64,000 nt of DNA from Anaeropeptidivorans aminofermentans (lineage in GTDB: Bacteria > Bacillota > Clostridia > Lachnospirales > UBA5962), in assembly GCF_940670685.1 (NCBI RefSeq), contig NZ_OW711693.1:248001-312000 (forward strand). The letters run 5' to 3'. The position numbers and the translations under genes were made by a program. This document shows positions 9,145 through 18,313 of this stretch, one piece after another. Position 1 is the stretch's first letter; every line of letters starts with the position of its first letter. Below the pieces are notes generated by a model. It did not search any database, was not told where the DNA came from, and worked only from the letters and a program-made list of their open reading frames with translations.

Positions 9145-10035
9145 ATGGACATATATTTTGACAGCATGGCTAAAATAGTAAGCGAAGCTGAAAAAAGAGG
9201 CGTAACAATATCTCAAATCACCATAAGCCAGACGGCCAAAGATACGGAGCGCACCGAAGAAGAGGTCTTTGAAGCAATGCGCCTTAACTTTGAGGTGATG
9301 AAACAGTCTGTATCCAATGGATTAAAGCCCGGCAAATCCATAAGCGGTCTTACCGGGGATATGGCGTATACCTATAAAACCTATACGGAAACTAAAAAAA
9401 GCTTAAGTTGTGAGCTTCCGGCTATTGCGCTTGCAAATGCCCTTGCGGTTTCCGAAGAAAATGCCTCTATGGGGCGTATCGTATCCTGCCCTACGGCGGG
9501 AAGCTGCGGAATTCTTCCCGGCTGTATGACCGCATTGCAAAAAAGATATAATTTAAGCGATGACGATATTGTAAAAGGGCTTTTTAACGCCTCTGCCTTA
9601 GGCATGGTAATTGCTAAAAATGCAAGTATCTCTGGAGCAGAGGGCGGCTGCCAGGCAGAATGCGGCTCTGCTGCCGCCATGGCGGCATCGGCAATCGTTG
9701 AAATTATGGGCGGAACTCCCCAAATGTGTGCCGACGCCGCAGCCCAAGCCCTGAAAAGCATCATGGGCCTTGTATGCGACCCTGTGGCAGGCCTTGTGGA
9801 AGAGCCCTGCGTCATCAGAAACGCAACCTGTACAACCCTTGCCATAACCTGTGCAGACTTAACCTTATCAGGCATTAAAAGCATCATACCTCTTGACGAG
9901 GTCATCATAGCCATGGATAGGGTAGGCAATATGCTTCCATATCAGCTTAGGGAAACAGCCTTAGGCGGCATTGCTGATTCCCCTACGGCAAGAAGGATTG
10001 AAAAAGAGCTTTTTGAAAAGGCTGAAAGCAATTAA
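9145..10035 (+). CDS. sdaAA: L-serine dehydratase, iron-sulfur-dependent, alpha subunit
   Basis: This is the catalytic subunit holding an oxygen-sensitive iron-sulfur cluster. It has 296 residues. Conserved cysteine regions are visible: SCPTAGSCGILPGC, SGAEGGCQAECGSA, and GLVCDPVAGLVEEPC. The SGLTGD and NPALE-like PAIALANALAVSEENASMG stretches also fit. The start follows GAGGAGGG. A family A repeat begins exactly at the TAA stop codon, so the 3' untranslated region of this operon starts within a palindromic element. A strong terminator lies ~170 bases further on. Confidence 0.95.
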   Translation: MDIYFDSMAKIVSEAEKRGVTISQITISQTAKDTERTEEEVFEAMRLNFEVMKQSVSNGLKPGKSISGLTGDMAYTYKTYTETKKSLSCELPAIALANALAVSEENASMGRIVSCPTAGSCGILPGCMTALQKRYNLSDDDIVKGLFNASALGMVIAKNASISGAEGGCQAECGSAAAMAASAIVEIMGGTPQMCADAAAQALKSIMGLVCDPVAGLVEEPCVIRNATCTTLAITCADLTLSGIKSIIPLDEVIIAMDRVGNMLPYQLRETALGGIADSPTARRIEKELFEKAESN

Positions 10036-10171
10036 AGTAAATTTATCATGAAGAAGCAGCAAAAGCCTATTCCCTTAAGGCTCAAAAACACGGATTTCCT
10101 TCGGAAACGGTACATTTTTGAGCCTTCGGGAATATACGGCTTTGCTGCTGCTTAACTTTAAATTTACTATA
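10034..10171. repeat. Family A palindromic repeat, copy A3
   Basis: It begins at the sdaAA stop codon (TTAAAGTAAATTT) and ends in AAATTTACTATA. The arms AGCAGCAAAAGCC and GGCTTTGCTGCTGC keep base pairing by matched changes relative to A1 (AAGTAAC becomes AAGCAGC on one side and GTTACT becomes GCTGCT on the other). It thus conserves the hairpin while changing sequence. Confidence 0.85.
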
Positions 10172-10205
10172 ATTAAAATCAGCATATAACATATGGCTAA
10201 CGAAA

Positions 10206-10242
10206 AAAGGCCCCTTCCTGAATGAAGGGGCCTTTGATTTTT
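10206..10242 (+). terminator. Terminator of the sdaAB-sdaAA operon
   Basis: AAAGGCCCCTTC and GAAGGGGCCTTT form a 12 bp stem with a six-base loop, followed by GATTTTTTG. Confidence 0.9.
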
Positions 10243-10417
10243 TGCTTTACGGGGCGATGGGAGCGGATTTTTTGATAGGCATTGGCCTTGTATAGTAAAT
10301 TCACTTAACAAGTACAAGTGAATTTACTATAAACACTAAGGAAAACTTATTGAATTTCAAAACAAAAAGACAGTTTGAAAATTAAATAAGTATAAGCACC
10401 GCCCCTCACGCTTAGTA

Positions 10418-10647
10418 TATAGTAAAATAGGTTAATTACAGCAACAAAAATCATATATCTTATATTTAGTGAACCTGAAAACACTTGTAGTGAAGCTGTA
10501 AAAGTGTTTTCAGGTGAACATCTTCTTATAGTCAACAAAGATCTTCTCATCTTTGTTGACTATGAATGGCTTAAATAAGTGTTTCTATTATATTAAGCCG
10601 TTTATGAAAATAGGTTTTTGTTACTACCTTAAGGCTATTTCACTACA
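10418..10647. repeat. Family B repeat, copy B1
   Basis: This ~230 bp element begins TATAGTAAAATAG and ends CTATTTCACTACA. It contains TTAGTGAACCTGAAAACACTTG with its inverse AAGTGTTTTCAGGTGAAC, and AGTCAACAAAGAT with ATCTTTGTTGACT. Near-identical copies lie at 27.9 and 53.5 kb. This and neighbouring repeats occupy much of the 10.04-11.86 kb spacer. Short AT-rich stretches at 10998-11565 and 11646-11861 show nothing I can support. Confidence 0.85.
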
Positions 10648-10784
10648 ATAGAAAATTGGGGAAAGGATGTGTGTTGCAAAATACTGCTGGGCAAATGCTC
10701 ATAGGGTGTTTGCAGACGATGAAGCTAAATTTTACTGCTTTCAGCTAAGATACATTGTTGCTAGGCTTGCAAACATAATTGGAT

Positions 10785-10998
10785 GCTAAGGCGTATTTGA
10801 AAAATCAAATCCCTAGCCTATCTTGCTATAAAGCGCGGCCACTTTGTTGAAAACCTTCAAGAGGTACTGTAAACTTCTGATGCTTTGTATCAAAATTTTG
10901 CGCTCAACATTTTTGCATCACTCAAAAATGTAAAGGCATGTTATCTCTGGGGTTTTCTTCTGGAATCAGCACTTTTTTGCAAACACTGCCTAATTATT
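10785..10998. repeat. Family E element, uninterrupted copy
   Basis: It begins GGCGTATTTGAAAAATCAAAT and ends TTTTTTGCAAACACTGCCTAA. The first 50 bases and an inner TTGTTGAAAACCTTCAAGAGG stretch match the element at 47164-47456, which carries an extra repeat inside. The interior encodes no convincing protein. Confidence 0.55.
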
Positions 10999-11565
10999 TT
11001 ATAATGAAAAATGGTCCGATACAAAAACAGAAAATGCCTTTTATTATAAGGAGGTTAATATATTTATTCATCTCAGGCTTACAGCAATATTATTTGCGTT
11101 AACTACGGACATATATGTGCAGCTTTAATATTATTTAAAACCTTTGGCATCTAAACATCTGAGGAGCATTTTATGAAATATAGGCCCCAACCTGCGGGTA
11201 ACATATTATAAGGAGACGCTTCTTTAAAAAATTCATAAGTTATTGTCTATACGCTGATTAGGTTTAGGGCTTGATGGATTTATTGCATCCTATACTTATT
11301 TAACTTTAAAATATCTCTTATCTTAAAGTTAAATAATGCATTTCATATGTTTTCCCTAAATTAACTTGTGTATTTTTAAGTTAATTTATTATAAACGTTG
11401 ATTTTACTCATACATTCTCCTGCAAGAAATGTATTCATGAAGCGGAAAGGATTTTATAGCCCAGAAAATATATAGTATAAAAGTTCATAGGTTCATAAAA
11501 GCCGGAAATAGTATTCGGCAATTAACTTTGGCGGTATTGTAAATAAATTTGAAAAAGACTCCTTG

Positions 11566-11645
11566 TCAATTTAATTTTACTTTATTTTATAATATCCAGA
11601 GCTGCTTTTGTATAATTGGAATAAAAATAAATTGACTATATATCA
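11566..11645. repeat. Family D short inverted repeat
   Basis: TTGTCAATTTAATTTTACTT at one end is inverted as GGAATAAAAATAAATTGACTATA at the other, around a ~35 base centre. Similar pairs occur near 20.0, 29.7 and 31.2 kb. Confidence 0.55.
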
Positions 11646-11861
11646 GAAGAACTTAAATACATTTCCCATGGAAATAAATTATAGTCTTTTTTATTCTTTT
11701 GATACGGTTCTCTTAAACATAGAACCTGATATATTTATTCAAAACTTTAAGAAGATTATTATGTAGTATTTCTTTTATTGTTATAGATTGCATTTATGAT
11801 AAAAAGGTAAAGCAGATTGCAAAGTAAATATATGGATTATGGATTTATTTTGTTCGTTAAA

Positions 11862-12062
11862 TTAATATCTCGCTACAAAGCTTCTTACAACCGTGCGGAA
11901 ATTCTTGTCGTCGCGGTATCTTTGATTAAATTCCAATACCTTGCTCTTAATATAGGATGACGGCCTTTCGTTTAAATAAATAAGCACCGTATCCCTGAAT
12001 ACCCGGTCTTTGCAACGGGCCTGCTCGTCGAGGACTCTTATTCTTTCCGCTTCTTCATTCAT
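11862..12062 (-). CDS. Small hypothetical protein (66 aa)
   Basis: I do not recognise this protein. It is charged and predicted helical, with an N-terminus MNEEAERIRVLDEQARCKDR and a C-terminus FRTVVRSFVARY. The ATG at 12062 is preferred over an in-frame TTG at 12080 because GAAGGGAGTGG lies 7-10 bases upstream of it. The start overlaps the stop of a 37-codon ORF (ATGAATGA), an arrangement typical of translational coupling. It lies on the same strand as thrS, some 650 bases downstream of thrS and beyond thrS's terminator. Confidence 0.55.
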   Translation of the reverse strand: MNEEAERIRVLDEQARCKDRVFRDTVLIYLNERPSSYIKSKVLEFNQRYRDDKNFRTVVRSFVARY

Positions 12063-12168
12063 ATAGCCCACTCCCTTCAATTGATTGTATAAGTGGAGGC
12101 CTGTTGACCGTAAAGGGGAACTTATCTAAAAATGGCCTAAGCCATAGCGGGCCGATTTTTAAGTTCAT
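12055..12168 (-). CDS. Possible 37-residue peptide overlapping the next ORF
   Basis: The ORF MNLKIGPLWLRPFLDKFPFT... ends GSGLYE and stops in TGA inside the start region of the 66-aa gene. An AAAGGAGTGG sequence lies about 16 bases before the ATG, rather far. The same frame stays open upstream to a TAG at 12219-12221. The DNA also folds: AACTTA..AAAAAT..GGCC pairs with GGCC.ATTTTTAAGTT (about 12118-12165), and GTGGAGG..GACC pairs with GGTC..GGCCAC further out. The segment may therefore be a structured RNA rather than a coding one. I cannot decide between the two. Confidence 0.3.
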   Translation of the reverse strand: MNLKIGPLWLRPFLDKFPFTVNRPPLIQSIEGSGLYE

Positions 12169-12472
12169 GAATATAGATGAAGCACCACTCCTTTGGAATA
12201 GTTCTATAGGGTCACCCTAGGCCACATGCTCCATGAATATATTTTGCAAGCAAAACGTATTCATAAACAAACTATTCTTTCGCCATAGTTTGCTTACACT
12301 ACATACTATGCTTAATATATGAAAGTGAACTATTAATTATATACTTTTCAATCTATTACAGCAATTTGCTGTAATACCCATGGGCTTAATTAAATAAGAG
12401 CAAGAAGTGAAATATAGATTTATTTTATAAATTTTAAAAGGATACTTCCTAAGGTCAAACCTTTTGTATTAA

Positions 12473-12497
12473 TAAAAAAGGAGCCGTATGGCTCCTT
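12473..12497 (-). terminator. Terminator downstream of thrS
   Basis: On the minus strand AAGGAGCC ATAC GGCTCCTT is followed by TTTTATTAATAC. It lies ~220 bases after the thrS stop and would also stop plus-strand transcription weakly. Confidence 0.75.
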
Positions 12498-12559
12498 AAG
12501 TTTTTAAGAAAATTTTAAAAAAAGTAGAAGGGTCTGAAAAACAAAGAGTTATCCAACTT

Positions 12560-12710
12560 TTATCCCCAGGCAGAGCTTAGCTCTGCCGAAGGAAATCGGT
12601 GACAGCAATGCCAACAATTTAAAGTAAGCTTTAAATTGCTGATACATTGCAGCCGATTCATTCTTATCAGATAAAATCTCACAAAAGCGGCTTTATTCAC
12701 TTTTGTGAAG
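12560..12710. other. Cluster of strong hairpins in the thrS 3' region
   Basis: There are three adjacent inverted repeats: GGCAGAGC TTA GCTCTGCC (12569-12587); a long interrupted stem AATCGG, GCAATG, CAATTTAAAG with the matching CTTTAAATTG, CATTGC, CCGATT (about 12593-12660); and TCACAAAAG / CTTTTGTGA (about 12669-12706). They fill the spacer between the thrS stop and its terminator. The rest of 12169-12470 is AT-rich with a small ATTACAGCAATTTGCTGTAAT palindrome near 12356 and no gene. Confidence 0.6.
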
Positions 12711-12716
12711 TTTTAA

Positions 12717-14696
12717 TTATCTCAATTTCATAGCACTTGGTAAGGCCGCCGATAAATCCTTATCTTCTATTTCCTTAACAAGTCTCGGGATAAGGTCTTT
12801 GAGGCTGATGCTTCCTTCGTCGTCCTTTGCTCTGCTTCTTACGGAAACGGTGTTATCCTGCTGTTCTTTTTCGCCTACGACAAGGATATAAGGCGTACGC
12901 TCGTTCCTTGCTTCTCTGATTTTATAGCCGATTTTTTCCGCTCTGAAATCGCCTTCTACACGGATATTGTTCTTCTTAAGCTCTGATATTACATAGTCTG
13001 CATAGTCGTTATACTTATCGCTTATGGGAAGAACTGCTACCTGTACCGGTGAAAGCCAAAGGGGGAAGGAACCGGCATATTTTTCAATAAGCATTGCCAT
13101 GGTTCTTTCATAACAGCCGATGGAAGTTCTATGGATAATAAGGGGGTGTACCTTATTTCCGTCTTTATCCACATAAGTCATGCCAAATCTTTCGGCAAGG
13201 GTAAAGTCTATTTGGATTGTTATGATGGTATCTTCTTTGCCGTGGACATTTTTGAAAAGAATATCCAGCTTAGGGCCGTAGAAGGCGGCGTCTCCCGGGG
13301 CTTCCTTATAGGAAATGCCCATTTCTTTAAGAAGGCTTCTCATATAGTCCTGAGTTGCGTTCCAGTCTTCTTCTGCGCCTACGTATTTGTCTTTATTCTC
13401 CGGATCCCAGAGAGAAAGCTGGAAGGTAACATCTTCAAGGATTCCAAGAACCTCCATAAGATAGCGGTTAAGCTCGAATACGCCTTTAAATTCCTCGCCG
13501 ATTTGGTCTCTTGTGCAAACAAGATGGCCTTCTGAAATCGTAAACTGCCTTACACGAATCAAACCGTGCATTTCGCCCGAGGACTCGTTTCTAAAAAGCG
13601 TTGAAGTCTCGGCGTAGCGGATGGGAAGGTCTCTGTAGGAATGCTGTTCTGCATTATAGCATGTAAACTGGAATGGGCAGGTCATGGGGCGAAGGGCAAA
13701 AACCTCGCTGTCGTTTTCTTCGTCTCCAAGGATAAACATTCCGTCTTTATAATGGTCCCAATGGCCGGAAATTTTATATAAATCCGATTTAGCCATATAA
13801 GGGGTTTTTGTTATAACATAGCCTCTTCTTTCTTCTTCATCTTCAACAAAGCGCTGGAGAAGCTGGAATACCTTAGCGCCTTTCGGCATAAGCAGGGGAA
13901 GGCCCTGGCCGATAGGCTCGGAAGTCGTAAATAATTTAAGCTCACGGCCAATTTTATTATGGTCTCTCTTTTTGGCTTCTTCCCGCCTTATTCTGTATTC
14001 CTCAAGGTCGGAAGCCTTCGTAAAGGCCGTTCCGTAAATGCGGCTAAGCATTTTATTTTTCTCGTTGCCTCTCCAATAAGCCCCTGAGGAGCCGCTTTCT
14101 TTATTGAGGCCGATGGCTTTTACATATTTTGTGCTCATAAGGTGGGGGCCTGCACAAAGGTCGGTAAAATCACCCTGCTTGTAGAAGGATAAAACTGCGT
14201 CCTCAGGCAAGTCTCTGATTAATTCTACCTTATAAGGCTCCTGAAGCTTTTCGTAATATTCAATAGCTTCCTGCCTTGGCAGAGTAAAGCTTTCTATAGG
14301 CAAATCTTCTTTCACTATTTTTTTCATTTCCGCTTCTATTTTTTCGAGTTCCTCGGGAGTAAAGGGTTTTTCCCTGTCAAAATCGTAGTAGAAGCCTTCG
14401 TCTGTTGCAGGGCCGATGGCAAGCTTCACATCGGGATAAAGTCTTTTTACGGCTTGGGCAAGAATATGAGCGGCCGTATGGCGAAATGCCCACCGGCCTC
14501 CCTCATCGTCAAAGGTAAGGATGGACAGATGGCAGTCTGTATTTATTTCCTGCCTTAAGTCGGAAAGCTTTCCGTCTATCAATGCCGCACAGGCATTTCT
14601 TGCAAGGCCTTCCGAGATGGACTTTGCTATTTCAAGCACGGTTGTGCCGTTTTCAAACTCCTTTACGATATCTCCTTTTAAAACAACTTTTACCAT
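12717..14696 (-). CDS. thrS: Threonyl-tRNA synthetase
   Basis: The enzyme charges tRNA-Thr in the cytoplasm. The 659 residues show the complete bacterial architecture: an N-terminal TGS domain (1-62), the editing/HxxxH domain (FRHTAAHILAQAVKRL near 73-88, and GPHLMSTKYV), the class II core (GMFILG, RPMTCPFQFTCYN, SGEMHGLIRVRQFT, PLIIHRTSIGCYERTMAMLIEKYAG) and a C-terminal anticodon-binding domain (SPVQVAVLPIS to the end). The ATG at 14696 has AAAGGAGAA upstream. Expression is controlled by a T-box leader. The ytxC-like gene lies upstream on the same strand. Confidence 0.98.
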   Translation of the reverse strand: MVKVVLKGDIVKEFENGTTVLEIAKSISEGLARNACAALIDGKLSDLRQEINTDCHLSILTFDDEGGRWAFRHTAAHILAQAVKRLYPDVKLAIGPATDEGFYYDFDREKPFTPEELEKIEAEMKKIVKEDLPIESFTLPRQEAIEYYEKLQEPYKVELIRDLPEDAVLSFYKQGDFTDLCAGPHLMSTKYVKAIGLNKESGSSGAYWRGNEKNKMLSRIYGTAFTKASDLEEYRIRREEAKKRDHNKIGRELKLFTTSEPIGQGLPLLMPKGAKVFQLLQRFVEDEEERRGYVITKTPYMAKSDLYKISGHWDHYKDGMFILGDEENDSEVFALRPMTCPFQFTCYNAEQHSYRDLPIRYAETSTLFRNESSGEMHGLIRVRQFTISEGHLVCTRDQIGEEFKGVFELNRYLMEVLGILEDVTFQLSLWDPENKDKYVGAEEDWNATQDYMRSLLKEMGISYKEAPGDAAFYGPKLDILFKNVHGKEDTIITIQIDFTLAERFGMTYVDKDGNKVHPLIIHRTSIGCYERTMAMLIEKYAGSFPLWLSPVQVAVLPISDKYNDYADYVISELKKNNIRVEGDFRAEKIGYKIREARNERTPYILVVGEKEQQDNTVSVRSRAKDDEGSISLKDLIPRLVKEIEDKDLSAALPSAMKLR

Positions 14697-14798
14697 GTAG
14701 ATTCTCCTTTCTTCAGCCGAAATTATCGGCCATATTTTATTCGCGTAAATATAAAACAGACAAAAAGCGCCTTAAGGCAATCAGGCAAAAAAGGGTAT

Positions 14799-15025
14799 AA
14801 AAAAAGCCCTCCCCTTATCGAAAGATAAGGGACGAGAGCATATGCTTACCCGCGGTTCCACCCTAATAGTAAAAAAACCACTCATAGACGAATAATCGCC
14901 AAGATTATAACGGAATCAACGTGCTTTATTAGAGCCGCTTAAAGGTGGTCTTCAAATGTGCTTAACTCAACCGCTTCCAGCCAAGGCGGTTTTCTCTGGA
15001 GAGTATTGGGCAAATTCTACTGTCC
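14799..15025 (-). promoter_or_regulatory. T-box leader of thrS
   Basis: The minus strand carries the T-box sequence AGGGTGGAACCGCGG (14850-14864), followed by a terminator GTCCCTTATC / GATAAGGGGAGGGC with TTTTTTT (14800-14833). The AGGGTGGAACC stretch can pair into an antiterminator when uncharged tRNA binds. A Stem I with an AGAGA-like bulge (CCAGAGAAA) and a plausible Thr specifier ACC in GAAGACCACC (about 14945-14955) are visible. Uncharged tRNA-Thr is thus expected to turn on thrS. Confidence 0.93.
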
Positions 15026-15059
15026 TTGTCAACGCTTTATAAATATTTATATAAATATG

Positions 15060-15087
15060 ATTATATCAGCTATATAGTATTAGTCAA
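15060..15087 (-). promoter_or_regulatory. Sigma-A-type promoter of the thrS T-box transcript
   Basis: On the minus strand TTGACT (15082-15087) and TATAAT (15060-15065) are separated by 16 bases, placing transcription start about 15050, just before the T-box Stem I. Confidence 0.75.
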
Positions 15088-15186
15088 TACTTATTTTCAT
15101 AAAATAAAATCAGTAAATTTATTGCATAGTACTGTATATTGATTACATTTTCAACCTATTATTACCGGCAAGAACTGTAATTATTC

Positions 15187-15579
15187 TCAATTTAGAAACT
15201 TCCTTATGGCAGAATAAAGAACAAGATCTACAAGGTGGACATATTCCTTAAGCCTGAAATTAATATAGCCCTCCATGTTAATATAATTATTTTCTATAAA
15301 ATAGTCGAAAATGTCCTTTTCGATATCCTTTCTGAAGGGAAGAAAAACCCTTGTTTTAATATTTTGCTTTAAGGCGTCACTGGATTTTGTTACGGGATTC
15401 TGAGAAAGAATGGCATCTTCAAGAAGCTCCGGAAGAAGCCGTATTATTCCGTAAAAATCATCAAATTCCATATAGGTAAAATCCGCGCCTGTTTCTAAAT
15501 CGGAGGGAGTAAGTTCATATCGCTTAAAGAAGCTATTTAAAATATCCATGTGTTTTTCAGTATATATTTTCAAAAGCAT
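15187..15579 (-). CDS. ytxC: YtxC-like putative sporulation protein, short form
   Basis: The 130-residue protein ends with MEGYINFRLKEYVHLVDLVLYSAIRKFLN; the INFRLKEY stretch is the most recognisable part of the YtxC family. In Bacillus subtilis ytxC lies next to thrS, and the same adjacency is seen here, which supports the call. Known YtxC proteins are about twice this length and continue past this motif, so this copy looks C-terminally short or has lost its end. The gene has an AAGGTGG ribosome binding site. The function of the family is not known beyond association with sporulation. Confidence 0.65.
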   Translation of the reverse strand: MLLKIYTEKHMDILNSFFKRYELTPSDLETGADFTYMEFDDFYGIIRLLPELLEDAILSQNPVTKSSDALKQNIKTRVFLPFRKDIEKDIFDYFIENNYINMEGYINFRLKEYVHLVDLVLYSAIRKFLN

Positions 15580-16880
15580 AAGCCACCTTCTTAAATTTAT
15601 AAGCTTAATATAGTATATGATGTTGAAGCGGCTAACTTACATTGTCTATACTTATTAAACTTGAAAACTGTTTTTTGGCTTTTAAGTTTAATAAGTTTAT
15701 TAAAACTCTATAGGAAATATGCTTGGTCTTTTTTCAAGTTTATTTCCTATATGTATTTAATGGCCTGAGGATTTTTATAAAAAATTCAGACAATGTATAA
15801 AAATAAATAAAATAGTTTCAGCCCTATTTTAATTCATGTTATTTTGTTGATTTCTTCAAATCTAACAATAGCTTTTGCATTTAAATAAATAAAAATACCG
15901 TTTTTATATTAAAATTGTCTATATTAGATAAAAAAAAGATGGAAAAACCTGCAAAATAAATGTATTTTATTAAGGTATTTACAACTATTTGCAGGAATAA
16001 GCAACTGTATTGACACCTATGAATAAATATGTTATTTTTAAAAAAGCTAACAGAAATTGTGAACTAATTTTAATGCAAATACTTAAATTAATGGAAATTT
16101 ATATAAATATTTTACATGGTATTTTATTTTTTTATAAGATTTTTATAAAATAAGCATATTTGCAGATGGATTAGAAGTTTCTGCTGTTTATAATAATCAG
16201 AACAATAGTAAATTTACTTGAAAATATTTTAATTATATTTCAAGGAGCTAAATATAAATAAAACATACCACAGACGGATGTTTTATTTTTCTGCTTTTGA
16301 TTAGAAGAATATATAATATTCGGCTAATCTTATATGAATAAAGCAGTAATTTTAGAAATTGCAGATTTCAATTTTTATGCAGAAATTAAAGTAAAAAGGA
16401 TTGCAAGGGCCTTAGTATTTCACTTTTGTGAAATACGGTATTTTATGTTCAAAAGCCTGTTATTGCGCCTTATACATTTAATTTTCCGAATATACGAATA
16501 TAGTTTGCTTCTAAAAATTAGAACAATTGATAGGGATACTGTTTCATATTTAATCAAGCACAACATTAAGGACTTGTCCTACACCTGATTTTTATAAGGA
16601 TTGGGCATGCCTTAAAATACTGAAAAATAGCCGGCTATGATAATTTTATCTTGGCAGGATAATAAATATTACGGTTTATAATCTGATTTTATTTAAAAGA
16701 TTACGAAATCACGTATATTTTTAAATAAAATGAGATATTGCCGGAATACTTTAAGGTCAAAAGCATATTTTAATTTCAAAACATTGATTTATATTTTGAC
16801 CATTTTGCCGAAAGCAGTTTTAGCAGGAGCTATTTTTCGGGCTTTAATGTTTTTGTTTAAAAACTACAGGGGGGGTTTAT
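15580..16880. other. AT-rich spacer upstream of the peptide transporter operon
   Basis: No gene is supported in these 1.3 kb. An 84-codon frame at 16334-16588 lacks a ribosome binding site and resembles nothing. A possible promoter TTGACA-17-TATTTT lies at 16010-16038 on the plus strand, far from the first gene. Small inverted repeats occur, such as ATTAAACTTG / AAGTTTAATAAG near 15658-15700 and AAATAAAACAT / ATGTTTTATTTTT near 16255-16290. A repeat-type end AATAGTAAATTTACTTG is seen at 16204. Confidence 0.5.
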
Positions 16881-18299
16881 TTGACATCTTTAATTAATTT
16901 CTTGAAGGTTAATTTAACCAAGATGCACCGCTATCCCGGGTACAGGTATTTATCTTTTATTCTTGGTTTGCCGGTAAATTTAATCGCTTATTTTATTTAC
17001 CGAAAAGACAAAGTAGAAAATTCCTATACCAAGGCAAAAGAGAAAAAGAAGAAGGAACTTCTTTCAGGAAGTGCCGCAGAGGACCTAAAAAAAGAGGTTG
17101 AGGCGCAGCTTCGTAAGAAGATTGAATTCCTTAACAAAAAGCAAGACGATGCAAGTTTCAAAAAAGACCTTGAGAGAATTTATAACGAGCGCTTTAATGA
17201 GCTTTTAGAAGCGGAGTTCAAAAAGGATGCGTCTAATAATTCTCTGAAAGAAATTACCTTTATGGGTACTTATGGAAGGCTTATGGACCATACAGGCTTT
17301 TTCCTTTTATCCGTTTTACTGGCATGGCCCATGTATATTCTGGCTTTGATTTATTCAAATGCCTACATTAAGTACATAGCCGAAAGAATCTTTATGATGA
17401 TTTTCGTTATTTTCGGTGTTACATTTCTGGTATTTACCATACTGTATCTGTCGCCTCTGGATGCGGCTCTGAATATTTTAGGCCCTATGGCGACCCCGGA
17501 ACAGGTAAGCTCCTTTAATGCTACTTATGGCCTTGATAAGCCTTATTTCTTCCAGCTTCTGGATACGTTTAAAGGCCTTATGACCCTTAATTTAGGGAAA
17601 TCCTATGTTGGAAACGAGGATGTATTGTTTGCAATTATGAGGAAATTCCCTATTACATTAAAGCTTACCTTTGCCTCCTTACTTCTTGCGGTTACTATAG
17701 CGGTTCCTGCCGGTATCGTTTCTGCCGTTAAGCCGTATTCGGCTTATGACTATATTTTTATGCTGCTTGCTTTAATCGGCCTCTCCATCCCGACTTTCTG
17801 GATGGGACTGATTCTTATTTTGAATTTTTCCATAAAGGGAAATATGCTTCCTGCGACCTTTGATGTGAACAATTGGAAGTCCATGATTATGCCCAGCATT
17901 GTTTTAGGAACCTCCCTTGCGGCGACGGTTGCACGAATGACCCGGTCGTCGATGCTTGAGGTTATAAAACAGGACTATATCGTTACTGCAAAGGCGAAGG
18001 GCTTAAGCAAATCAAAAGTTATTATCCGCCATGCTTTGGCAAACGCCATGATTCCTATCGTTACGGTTATCGGTCTTCAGTTCGGCGGTATGCTGGGCGG
18101 CTCTGCCGTTACGGAAAAGGTGTTTAACGTGAACGGTATCGGAAGCTATATCGTTGATAAGCAGTTTGTTCCCGATGTTCCTGTGGTTCTGGCGGGGGTT
18201 GTGTATGTTGCAATCATCATAAGCTTCATAAACCTCATTGTAGACGTGCTTTATGCATTTTTAGACCCCAGAATCAAGTCTAAACTGAAAAGCTATTAG
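16881..18299 (+). CDS. Peptide-type ABC transporter permease (DppB/OppB family) with long N-terminal extension
   Basis: The 472-residue membrane protein has a standard DppB-like permease from about residue 163 (YIAERIFMMIFVIFGVTFLVFTI) to the end. It has six membrane helices and the cytoplasmic loop EVIKQDYIVTAKAKGLSKSKVIIRHALANA, which docks the ATPases. Before it lie ~160 extra residues: a hydrophobic stretch (~20-40), a Lys/Glu-rich helical and probably coiled-coil segment (~42-120), and another hydrophobic stretch (~134-155). Ordinary members begin with the permease. The TTG start follows AGGGGGGG by 5-6 bases. It is the first gene of a five-gene operon. The substrate is probably peptides, judged by family. 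Confidence 0.9.
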   Translation: MTSLINFLKVNLTKMHRYPGYRYLSFILGLPVNLIAYFIYRKDKVENSYTKAKEKKKKELLSGSAAEDLKKEVEAQLRKKIEFLNKKQDDASFKKDLERIYNERFNELLEAEFKKDASNNSLKEITFMGTYGRLMDHTGFFLLSVLLAWPMYILALIYSNAYIKYIAERIFMMIFVIFGVTFLVFTILYLSPLDAALNILGPMATPEQVSSFNATYGLDKPYFFQLLDTFKGLMTLNLGKSYVGNEDVLFAIMRKFPITLKLTFASLLLAVTIAVPAGIVSAVKPYSAYDYIFMLLALIGLSIPTFWMGLILILNFSIKGNMLPATFDVNNWKSMIMPSIVLGTSLAATVARMTRSSMLEVIKQDYIVTAKAKGLSKSKVIIRHALANAMIPIVTVIGLQFGGMLGGSAVTEKVFNVNGIGSYIVDKQFVPDVPVVLAGVVYVAIIISFINLIVDVLYAFLDPRIKSKLKSY

Positions 18300-18313
18300 G
18301 GAAGGGGATTGCT

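Noticed and set aside
10075-10317. 80-codon minus-strand frame after sdaAA
   Set aside because: It is made of the A3 repeat and the sda terminator and matches the translated A1 repeat, so it is not a gene.
12219-12221. In-frame TAG between MEHVA and the 37-codon frame read as pyrrolysine
   Set aside because: No sign of a pyrrolysine system in the window, and the protein is not a methylamine methyltransferase; an ordinary stop is simpler.
12092-12240. Possible 6S RNA from the long-range pairing GTGGAGG..GACC with GGTC..GGCCAC
   Set aside because: The pairing is interrupted, there is no clear central bubble, and the same DNA may be coding; kept only as an ambiguous structure.
16334-16588. 84-codon frame upstream of the peptide transporter
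   Set aside because: No ribosome binding site, low-complexity residue make-up and no recognisable motif in AT-rich DNA.
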